Position numbers and translations under genes: made by a program. A stretch of DNA of 64,000 nucleotides from Clostridia bacterium UC5.1-1D2 (GTDB lineage: Bacteria; Bacillota; Clostridia; Lachnospirales; Lachnospiraceae), in the NCBI GenBank assembly GCA_001304855.1, contig BBZN01000017.1, forward strand, positions 1-64,000. The letters are read 5' to 3'. The first letter of the stretch is position 1, and each line of letters opens with the position of its first letter. The notes under the pieces are model-generated. The model searched no databases. It was not told the DNA's origin and saw only the letters and a program-made list of their open reading frames with translations. Positions 56,631 through 64,000 of this stretch are shown here, one piece after another.

Positions 56631-57588
56631 ATGAAACAGCCTTTGATTATACTTACCGGTCCACTGCAGTGGGAAAGACAGCCCTTTCCATCAAGCTGGC
56701 AGGAGCCATTGACGGAGAAATTATCAGTGCAGATCCATGCAGGTATACCGCCACATGGACATTGGTTCCGCCAAGGCTTCCAGAGAGGAAATGGCTGGTA
56801 TCCCCCATCATCTCATCGACGTCCTGGAGCCTGATCAGGAATTCAATGTGGTAACCTTTCAGTCCATGGCAAAGGAGGCTTTAAAGGAAATATACGCCCA
56901 CGGGCGCATTCCTATCATTGCAGGAGGAACCGGATTCTATATTCAGGCGCTTCTCTACGACATTGATTTCAGGGAAAATGACGAGGGCGGCGCCATACGC
57001 CGTGAGCTGGAAGAACTGGCCCGCTCCGAGGGGGAGAGAGCAGCCGGAGTTCTCCACCGTATGCTTCAAGAGGCGGACCCGAAAGCTGCCTCTGAGATTC
57101 ATCCAAATAATATCAAGCGGGTGATACGGGCCATCGAGTACTTCCGGCTGACAGGCGAGAAAATCTCTCTCCACAATGAGCAGTCCAGAGCCAAAGAATC
57201 TCCCTATAACTTTCTTTACTATGTAGTGACCACCGACCGGGCCGAGCTGTACCGGCGTATTGACCGCAGGGTGGATCAGATGCTGGAGCAGGGGCTTGTG
57301 GAGGAGGTGCAGAAGCTGAAACGTATGGGCTGCCACAGAGGCCAGACTTCCATGCAGGGCCTTGGCTACAAGGAGATCCTGGACTATCTGAACGGGGACT
57401 GCTCCCTGGAGGAAGCTGTGTACCGGTTAAAGCGGGACACCCGCCATTTTGCAAAACGGCAGCTGACCTGGTTCAAACGGGAGCGTGAGGTGCGCTGGAT
57501 TAATCTGGATGAATTCCGTCAGGATCGGGCTGTGGTTTTGGAACATATGATAGAGGATTGCATTAACCGGGGGATTGTGCTACAATAA
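56631..57588 (+). CDS. miaA: tRNA dimethylallyltransferase (one frameshift)
   Basis: About 319 residues from ATG 56631 (AAAGGAGC upstream). The start reads MKQPLIILTGP; a missing C near 56660 then shifts into TAVGKTALSIKLAGAIDGE (P-loop) and another near 56735 restores MQVYRHMDIGSAKASREEMA. It continues PHHLIDVLEPDQEFNVVTF, IIAGGTGFYIQALLY, HPNNIKRVIRAIEYFRLTG, QGLGYKEILDYLNG and RHFAKRQLTWFKRE. Adds an isopentenyl group to A37 of tRNAs that read UNN codons. Sits after mutL as in many bacteria. Confidence 0.95.
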
Positions 57589-57665
57589 CAAACCGGGCCG
57601 GAATTATGGGATGGTCCGCAGAAAAAAGCAAAGGGGTATGCCTTTTGCAAATGGGAGAACAGACA

Positions 57666-58962
57666 ATGATGGAACAAAAAGGCGTAAGTGAAATTTACGA
57701 AGCTCTGGGCATCGGCAGAGAGGTTCTGAACTTCGGTTTATCCATAGAAAAGGAATTGATTCCACGGTTCAGGACCATAGACGAGACTGCCGAATATAAC
57801 CAGTTAAAGGTCATTAAGGGAATGCAGGACAACCGTGTCAGCGACATTCATTTTGCCGCTACAACCGGTTATGGTTACAATGATCTGGGGCGGGATACTC
57901 TGGAGGACGTTTACGCCAGTGTATTTCACGGTGAAAGCGCCTGGTCCGCCCTCAACTCATCAGCGGCACCCACGCCCTTCATGTGGCTCTGTCCGGCAAC
58001 CTTCGTCCGGGAGACGAGCTTTTATCTCCTGTGGGAAAACCCTATGACACTCTGGAGGAGGTTATCGGCATTCGCGATTCCGTAGGTTCGCTGAAGGAAT
58101 ACGGAGTCAGCTACCGTCAGGTGGATCTTCTCTGCGACGGCGGCTTTGACTTTGAGGGTATTGCAAAGGCGCTGAACGCCAAAACAAAGCTGGTAACGAT
58201 CCAGCGCTCAAAAGGATATGCCACCAGGCCAACCCTGTCTGTTAAACGCATCGGGGAGCTTATTTCCTTCATCAAACGTATAAAGCCGGAGGTTATCTGT
58301 ATGGTGGATAACTGCTACGGTGAATTTGTGGAAACCATAGAGCCCATGGACGTGGGAGCGGATATGATTGTAGGCTCCCTTATAAAGAATCCGGGCGGCG
58401 GCCTTGCCCCTATCGGCGGATACATCGTAGGCTCCAGAGAGTGTGTGGACCGGGCCTCTTACCGGTTGAGCGCTCCCGGTTTGGGCAAAGAGGTGGGGGC
58501 CAGCCTGGGGATCAACCAGCAGCTCTATCAGGGACTTTTTCTGGCTCCCACTGTCGTTGCCGGGGCAATAAAGGGTGCGATCTTTGCAGCCAACATCTAT
58601 GAACGCCTTGGGTTTGACGTAGTGCCAAACGGCAGCGAACCCCGCCACGATATTATACAAGCCATCACTTTCGGTACGCCTGAGGGAGTCATTGCCTTCT
58701 GCAAGGGAATCCAGTACGCGGCGCCTGTAGACAGCTACGTTACCCCGGAACCCTGGGATATGCCCGGCTATGACAGCCAGGTCATCATGGCAGCCGGAGC
58801 CTTTGTTCAGGCTCATCGATCGAGCTCTCCGCAGACGGCCCTATCAAGCCCCCCTACGCCGTATACTTTCAGGGCGGCCTCACGTGGTACCATGCAAAAC
58901 TGGGCATTTTAAAGTCCCTCCAGCAGCTGATAAACGACGGAGTCATAAAGAAATTATTATAA
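57666..58962 (+). CDS. Methionine gamma-lyase family PLP protein (Alum_res family, frameshifts)
   Basis: About 431 residues from ATG 57666 (GGGAG 8 bases upstream). Reads EALGIGREVLNFGLSIEKEL, TGYGYNDLGRDTLEDVYASV, then after a missing C near 57942 ISGTHALHVALSGNLRPGDE, AKTKLVTIQRSKGYATRPTL, MVDNCYGEFVETIEPMDVGA and the PLP-Lys region MIVGSLIKNPGGGLAPIGGY. A second indel near 58815 gives the end (ADGPIKPPYAVYFQGGLTWY). The family (PF06838) is annotated as aluminium-resistance or methionine gamma-lyase proteins; the activity is not well established. Its position after miaA is conserved in Clostridia. Confidence 0.88.
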
Positions 58963-59004
58963 ATTTTTAATGCCCTCCCCGCCGTTTGTTACGGAAATAT
59001 TAAG

Positions 59005-59051
59005 ATGACACTACAGGTATATTATGGTATAATGTCGGCAGACATTATACC
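59005..59051 (+). promoter_or_regulatory. Promoter with perfect 26-bp palindrome at the -10 box
   Basis: ATGACA (59005-59010), 17-base spacer, TATAAT (59028-59033). GGTATAATGTC (59026-59036), GGCA, GACATTATACC (59041-59051) is a perfect inverted repeat that includes the -10. It would be read by a dimeric regulator, or form a stem at the mRNA 5' end. About 100 bases to the DUF4321 start. Confidence 0.65.
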
Positions 59052-59151
59052 GCGCCGGTCCGGTTCCGACCACAGGGAGGAAAAAACACCCGGCCGGACC
59101 GTGTGCATCCCCCAATATCCACAGTAATGGAACACCCCGGAGGAACTACAC

Positions 59152-59402
59152 ATGCATTATAAGAATTTCTGGATATTACTGATTATGCTGCTTACAGGTA
59201 TTGTCCTGGGCGGTTTCATGGGACAGCTGGCAGAAGGCGTCTCATGGTTGGAATGGCTGAATTTCGGACAATCCTTCGGATTGGATTCCCCCTTGTAATC
59301 AACTTCGGAATTCTGGTAATAACCTTTGGGCTGACCATCAAGATCACCATGGCAAGCATCATAGGAGTGGTTATCGCCCTGATTATTTACCGGTATATTT
59401 AA
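59152..59402 (+). CDS. DUF4321 small membrane protein (one frameshift)
   Basis: About 83 residues; GGAGGAACTACAC before ATG 59152. Two to three membrane helices: NFWILLIMLLTGIVLGGFMG, then after a missing G near 59298 VINFGILVITFGLTIKITMA and SIIGVVIALIIYRYI. The LLxGxxxGxxxG start and FGLxIxixxxSxIGxxxAxxIYRY end match DUF4321, a small protein of unknown role usually found beside radC and mre genes in Clostridia. The frameshift hides it from simple ORF finding. Confidence 0.75.
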
Positions 59403-59459
59403 ACGGCGTCACATTTTTCTCAAACTTTGTACTTGGAGAGGTGCGTAGTCAGGAGAGAG

Positions 59460-60155
59460 ATGGAAAGAATAAGAATGAAGGATTTGCCCCCCGCAGACCG
59501 CCCTTATGAAAAATGCATCAAAGCAGGTCCCCAAATCCTGTCTGACGGTGAGCTTCTGGCGGTTATCATACGCACAGGCAGCAGGGAGGCCACTTCCCTT
59601 GAACTGGCAGACAAGCTACTGGCCCTTGGCAGCCCCGGCGACGGATTGCTGGGGCTTTTACACCATTCTCTCACCGATCTTACAGGTGTAAAGGGAATTG
59701 GAAAAGTAAAGGCCATTCAACTGCTGTGTATAGGCGAGCTGTCCAGGCGCATCTGGAAGCGCAAGGCCAATGAACACCCTCTGATTTTTGAACATCCTGA
59801 GGACATATCCGATTATTTTATGGAGGATATGCGCCATCTGGAGCAGGAGGAAATCCATGTGATGTTTTTCAACACCAAACAGGCGATGATCAAGGAACTC
59901 CTCATTGCCAGGGGCACAGTGAACGCATCCGTTATGACGCCAAGAGAGCTTCTCATTGAAGGCCTGCGCTGCAGAGCAGTGGGAATGGTACTGGTCCATA
60001 ACCACCCAAGCGGGGATATCTCACCCAGCCGGGCAGATATTCTTCTCACCAAACGTGTAAAAGAAGCAGGAGATTTAATAGGAATCCAGCTAATCGACCA
60101 TATTATAATCGGTGACAGATGCTTTCTGAGTTTTCGCCAGCAGCATCTGCTGTGA
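59460..60155 (+). CDS. radC: RadC family JAB-domain protein
   Basis: 231 residues from ATG 59460 (AGGAG just upstream); an in-frame 59427 start is possible. N-terminal helix-hairpin-helix region (ADRPYEKCIKAGPQILSDGE, LTDLTGVKGIGKVKAIQLL) and C-terminal JAB/MPN domain with AIIKELLIA-type strand, GTVNASVMTPRELLIEGLRC and the zinc motif LVHNHPSGDISPSRAD. Once thought to act in DNA repair; its real role is unclear. Intact. In many bacteria it precedes mreB; here mreC follows directly. Confidence 0.93.
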   Translation: MERIRMKDLPPADRPYEKCIKAGPQILSDGELLAVIIRTGSREATSLELADKLLALGSPGDGLLGLLHHSLTDLTGVKGIGKVKAIQLLCIGELSRRIWKRKANEHPLIFEHPEDISDYFMEDMRHLEQEEIHVMFFNTKQAMIKELLIARGTVNASVMTPRELLIEGLRCRAVGMVLVHNHPSGDISPSRADILLTKRVKEAGDLIGIQLIDHIIIGDRCFLSFRQQHLL

Positions 60156-60194
60156 TGGAACAGTAAACAAAATACTTTAAAAGGAACGGTATCC

Positions 60195-61038
60195 ATGGAA
60201 TCGAAACACAGTAAATATATATTGACGGCTCTCACCGTACTCTGCGTACTGCTAATCGGTATCACTTCATTAAAAGACGGAATAATGGAACCGCTGCGTA
60301 CCGGAGTGGGATATTTTCTCATACCCATCCAGTCCGGCGTCAATGCGGTGGGAACCGGCATATATAATGAAATAAGCACATATGGAACCTTGAAAAGCGC
60401 TTTAAACGAAAATAAAGAGCTGAAAACCAGATATCCCAGTTGACGGAAGAAAACAACCGGCTCCAGGCGGAGCAGTATGAGTTGGAACGTCTGCGCCAGC
60501 TCTATGAGCTGGATCAGGAATATATGCAGTATGAAAAGATTGGGCCAGAGTCATTGCCAGAGATTCGGAGAAATGGTTTCAGGTTTTCCGCATTAATAAA
60601 GGTTCTGCCGACGGCATAGCCGTGGATATGAACGTAGTGGCCGACGGCGGGCTGGTGGGAATTGTCACGGACGTAGGGGCCAATTATGCCACGGTGCGTT
60701 CCATTATCGACGATTCCAGCCGTGTGGGCGCCATGAAGGTGAACTCCTCCTATGGGTGTATCGTGGCGGGAGATCTGACCCTCTATGAGGAAGGAAGGCT
60801 GAAGCTCACCGACTTTTCCAAGGAGGCGGTGGTCCGGGACGGCGATCAGATTGTCACTTCCAATATAAGCACAAAATTTCTCCCGGGAATTTTGATCGGT
60901 TATGCGGCAGATGTCACCATCGATTCGGAGCATCTTACCCAGTCGGGGTATCTGATTCCGGTTGCTGATTTTGACAATCTCCAGGAGGTGCTGATTCTCA
61001 CAGATATCAAAGAGACAGGAGAGGCGGCGGCCAATTGA
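60195..61038 (+). CDS. mreC: Rod shape-determining protein MreC (frameshifts)
   Basis: About 281 residues from ATG 60195 (AAAGGAACGG upstream). One N-terminal membrane helix (ILTALTVLCVLLIGITSL), a coiled coil (after an indel near 60435: QLTEENNRLQAEQYELERLR), and the extracellular beta domain after another indel near 60545: RVIARDSEKWFQVFRINKGS, DMNVVADGGLVGIVTDVGAN, DQIVTSNISTKFLPGILIGY. It links MreB and the elongasome wall synthases. mreB is not upstream. The stop overlaps mreD by 4 bases. Confidence 0.92.
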
Positions 61039-61566
61039 AAAATGCTAAAATAAAACAGGTTCTCATCAATATATTATTTATTGTGCTGGCTTTTACAGTG
61101 CAGAACTGCGTGTTTCCGCTGCTGCCCTTTTTGTCGGTTACACCTAACCTTTTGCTGATTCTCACATTTTCCTTCGGTTTTATCCATGGAAAAATGCAGG
61201 CATGTTCTACGGTGTTCTGTCAGGGCTTCTGCTGGATTTGTTTTACAGCGGCCCCTTCGGATTCTATACCTTATATATGTGTACATCGGCTATATGAACG
61301 GCATCTTTACAAAATATTATTATGAGGATTACATCACCCTTCCTCTGATTCTCAGTATTGTAAACGGATTGTGGTACAGCTTTTATATCTACATTTTCCG
61401 TTTTCTCATAAGAGGCAGGCTGGATTTACCCTATTACTTCTGGACCATCATTTTACCGGAGACTATATTTACCGCGGTAACCACACTGCTGGTATACCGG
61501 TTGTTTTTATCAGCCAGCCGGCGTGTGGAGGATATAGGAAAAAGGAGAGACAAACATCTTGTTTAA
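61035..61566 (+). CDS. mreD: Rod shape-determining protein MreD (frameshifts)
   Basis: About 175 residues with five to six membrane helices. ATG 61035 overlaps the mreC stop. Reads VLINILFIVLAFTVQNCVFP and TPNLLLILTFSFGFIHGK; then indels near 61200-61275 shift to VYIGYMNGIFTKYYYEDYIT, LPLILSIVNGLWYSFYIYIF and PYYFWTIILPETIFTAVTTL. Helix pattern and place between mreC and the PBP2 gene identify MreD. Its last bases overlap the next start. Confidence 0.88.
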
Positions 61567-64000
61567 CGAATTACTGGAAATCCTCCAGGATTTCTTTAAA
61601 AAATTATTTGCATCCAGGCTCTTTGCGCTTTCTGTCATATTCACCCTCATGTTTGCGGGCCTTATTGGAAAGCTGTTCCGCATGCAGATACTGGAGGGCA
61701 GCAGCTATCAGGAAGAATATATGCAGCGGACGGAGAAAAGCACCTCGACGCCCGGAACCAGGGGAAACATTTATGACTGCAAAGGAAACTTGCTGGCATA
61801 TAATGAACTGGCCTATGTAGTCACCATCCAGGATACAGGGGCTTACCCCAGGCCTGCGGACCGCAACGCCATGCTGTACCGCCTGGTGAGTATTCTGGAG
61901 CGCAGGGGAGAGGCTGTTGAGGGAAAACTGGAGCTTGCCATTGACCAGAACGGGGAGATGGTGTTCACATATGGAGGGGAATCTGCCAGAAACCGTTTCC
62001 TGCTGAACTTTTACGGACTTCCCAGTACCGATAAACTGGATGACGCCAAAGGCAGATATCCTTCCAACATAACGGCCCGTGAAGCCTTTGAGTATAAAAA
62101 GAAATTTTATGAGCTGGATAAAATGAAGGATGACAAGGGAAATCCTCTCATTCTTCCGGATAAGACGGCTCTGAATATTATAAATATCATTTACACCATG
62201 AAGCTGACGGAGTACCAGAAATATGAGACTACTACGGTGGCCAGCGGTATTTCCGAAGAAACCATGATGGAGATAAATGAAAACACAGCCAATTTGAGGG
62301 GTGTGACTGTGGAACAGTCCTCTGTCCGCAAATATAACGACAGTCTCTATTTCGCCCCAATTATCGGATATACGGGAAAGGTTCAGGAGGAACAGATCGC
62401 AGAGCTTAATGTGCAGTGGCGCCAGTCCGACGAAGCCAAAGATCTGCCTGAGGACGCAGACGACAAATACGATTTAAACGATATTGTGGGACGGACAGGG
62501 ATTGAGAAGTCTATGGAACTGGAGCTTCAGGGGGAAAAGGGGTACTCCAGCATGTATGTGGACAATATGGGCCGTCCACGTGAAATAATCCGGCAGACGG
62601 ATGCAAAAGCCGGCGACGACGTATATCTGACCATAGATAAGGACCTGCAGATTGCCATCTATAATCTGATTGAAAAGCAGCTGGCAGGTATCCTTGCCTA
62701 TCAGCTCGTCAATGAGGACGTGGATCTTTCCAAGATAACGGACTCCTCAAAGATTCCCATCCCTGTAAAGGACGCTTATTATCAGCTGATCAATAACAAT
62801 GTTCTTTCCCTGTCAGCCATGTCCGGGGAGGACGCAAGTGAGATTGAAAAGGAGATTTACCGCATATATGACGGGTCCAGAGAGCAGACTTTAAATATCT
62901 TGGGCAACGAGCTCAAGAGCCCCCACGCAAGGGCTATGAACCAGCTGCCCGAGGATCTGTCCGCCTACATGAACTACATCTACACCTTTCTGTCCGACGC
63001 CTCCATCGGTATTATACAGAAAGACAAGATCGACCAGAGCTCCCCGGAATATCTGGCCTGGAGTGAAGGTTCTATGAGCCTTCGGGATTATATTTACAGC
63101 GGAATATCTGCCAGCTGGGTGGATACGACCCGGCTGGATGTGACTTCCAGCAAGTATTCCGATGCAGACGATATTTTCAATCAGCTGGTGGATTATGTAA
63201 CGGAGTCTCTTCGCACCGACAACAAATTTACCAAGCAGATGTTCCGCTACCTTATCAATAATCAGGTGATTACAGGACGCCAGCTTTGTCTGGCTCTCTA
63301 TGCACAGGGCGTACTTGAGAACAATCCCCAGGAAATTGCAGCGCTCCAGTCCGGGGATGAGAATTACGCCTTTGTATTCATCCGGGATAAGATCTCCAAG
63401 ATCGAACTGACGCCAGCACAGCTGGCTCTGGATCCCTGTACCGCAGGCTGTGTGGTGACAGATGTGAGAACCGGGGAAGTCAGAGCGCTTGTTACTTATC
63501 CCAGTTATGACAATAACCTTTTGTCAGGCAGTGTGGACGCTGCATATTACAGCCAGCTCAACGATGATATGTCCCGTCCTCTCTACAACAATGCCACTCA
63601 GGCCAGAAAAGCTCCGGGTTCCACCTTTAAGCCCATTACGGCAGTGGCTGCTCTGGAGGAGGGCGCCATTGATACGGTGGCTACCATTGAGTGTACCGGC
63701 GATTATGTGGAGGTAACGCCTGATATCAAATGCTGGATTTATCCGGGCCGTCACAATCATCTCAATATCGAAGGCGCTCTGGAGAATTCCTGCAACTACT
63801 TTTTCTCGGAGGTTGCCCACAGAATGGGAACCAATGAGTACGGAGTATACTCTACGGATTCAGGCCTGGAGATTATCCGCAAATACGCATCCATGTTCGG
63901 GCTGGATCACACCTCAGGCGTGGAGATACCCGAGAACGATCCTCAGCTGACGGACAAGGATCTGGAGCGTTCCGCTATCGGACAGGGAACCCACTCCTAC
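61559..64000 (+). CDS. mrdA: Penicillin-binding protein 2 (PBP2/MrdA), incomplete at the window edge
   Basis: Starts at TTG 61559, overlapping mreD by 8 bases, with AAAGGAG upstream. An N-terminal membrane helix (LFALSVIFTLMFAGLIGKLF) is followed by the dimerisation domain (EKSTSTPGTRGNIYDCKGNL), YFAPIIGYTGKVQEEQI, NDIVGRTGIEKSMELELQGE and VYLTIDKDLQIAIYNLIEKQ. A long insert of about 260 residues comes next, then TAGCVVTDVRTGEVRALVTY. Active-site SxxK is in KAPGSTFKPITA and SxN in ENSCNYFF. The KTG motif and C-terminus lie past 64000. 814 codons are visible without a break. Elongasome transpeptidase working with RodA and MreCD. Confidence 0.95.
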   Translation, partial: MFNELLEILQDFFKKLFASRLFALSVIFTLMFAGLIGKLFRMQILEGSSYQEEYMQRTEKSTSTPGTRGNIYDCKGNLLAYNELAYVVTIQDTGAYPRPADRNAMLYRLVSILERRGEAVEGKLELAIDQNGEMVFTYGGESARNRFLLNFYGLPSTDKLDDAKGRYPSNITAREAFEYKKKFYELDKMKDDKGNPLILPDKTALNIINIIYTMKLTEYQKYETTTVASGISEETMMEINENTANLRGVTVEQSSVRKYNDSLYFAPIIGYTGKVQEEQIAELNVQWRQSDEAKDLPEDADDKYDLNDIVGRTGIEKSMELELQGEKGYSSMYVDNMGRPREIIRQTDAKAGDDVYLTIDKDLQIAIYNLIEKQLAGILAYQLVNEDVDLSKITDSSKIPIPVKDAYYQLINNNVLSLSAMSGEDASEIEKEIYRIYDGSREQTLNILGNELKSPHARAMNQLPEDLSAYMNYIYTFLSDASIGIIQKDKIDQSSPEYLAWSEGSMSLRDYIYSGISASWVDTTRLDVTSSKYSDADDIFNQLVDYVTESLRTDNKFTKQMFRYLINNQVITGRQLCLALYAQGVLENNPQEIAALQSGDENYAFVFIRDKISKIELTPAQLALDPCTAGCVVTDVRTGEVRALVTYPSYDNNLLSGSVDAAYYSQLNDDMSRPLYNNATQARKAPGSTFKPITAVAALEEGAIDTVATIECTGDYVEVTPDIKCWIYPGRHNHLNIEGALENSCNYFFSEVAHRMGTNEYGVYSTDSGLEIIRKYASMFGLDHTSGVEIPENDPQLTDKDLERSAIGQGTHSY

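Overview
The window looks like chromosome from a Lachnospiraceae bacterium (Clostridia), probably close to Enterocloster / Clostridium clostridioforme. This rests on gene content, not a search: Firmicute-type ylxM-ffh-rpsP-khpA-rimM order, DUF6809, DUF3885 and DUF4321 families, TctABC plus sugar-acid dehydratases with LysR regulators, strong AGGAGG ribosome binding sites and sigma-A promoters. No rRNA or tRNA gene was recognised.

Layout. (1) 1-9.8 kb is an array of broken polymorphic-toxin cassettes. Fragments of a VgrG/Gp5-like spike protein C-terminus and pre-toxin linker are joined to different toxin ends. Each toxin end is followed by a small AT-rich immunity-like gene and then by a copy of a long non-coding repeat that starts with a hairpin. 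An IS110-family element and a DUF6809 gene sit inside the array. (2) 9.8-18 kb is a patchwork of accessory genes and remnants: RibD-type reductase, YcxB-like protein, FeoB-associated Cys-rich protein, DUF3795, XRE regulator remnant, GGDEF protein, MITE-like element, HEAT-repeat protein, acetyltransferases, DUF3885 and an RtcB remnant. (3) 18-21 kb holds a DUF368 membrane protein and a PrpR-like regulator with a degenerate AAA+ domain. (4) 21-40 kb is a glucarate/galactarate catabolism island: garR-like reductase, DapA-family lyase, two glucarate dehydratases, a galactarate dehydratase, a TctB-TctA-TctC transporter, a GlpA/GlpB/DUF1667-like flavoprotein trio, a LarA-like protein, an AEC permease and three LysR regulators, each divergent from a dehydratase gene. 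(5) 40-45 kb has a D-Ala-D-Ala carboxypeptidase and siroheme genes (sirC-like, hemC, cobA-hemD). (6) 45-51.4 kb encodes a JetA-JetB-JetC (MksF-E-B) SMC-like complex without a recognisable JetD, followed by a GNAT protein. (7) 51.5-64 kb is core: ylxM, ffh, rpsP, khpA, rimM, mutL, miaA, a methionine gamma-lyase-like gene, DUF4321, radC, mreC, mreD and a PBP2 that runs off the window.

How the genes fit together. The dehydratases turn glucarate or galactarate into 5-keto-4-deoxyglucarate. The DapA-family enzyme would split or dehydrate it, and the GarR-like enzyme would reduce tartronate semialdehyde to glycerate. The Tct system is the likely importer. The spike fragments and cassettes suggest an intact contractile-injection spike gene with a C-terminal toxin outside the left edge.

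A caution applies throughout. About thirty genes, including mutL, miaA, mreC, mreD and the cobA-hemD fusion, are broken by single-base indels, often in short homopolymers, with the reading frame intact on both sides. This is best explained by an error-prone assembly. Where a gene is broken only by one or two such indels I annotate the whole gene. Genuine decay is claimed only where there are in-frame stops, deletions or scrambled modules.
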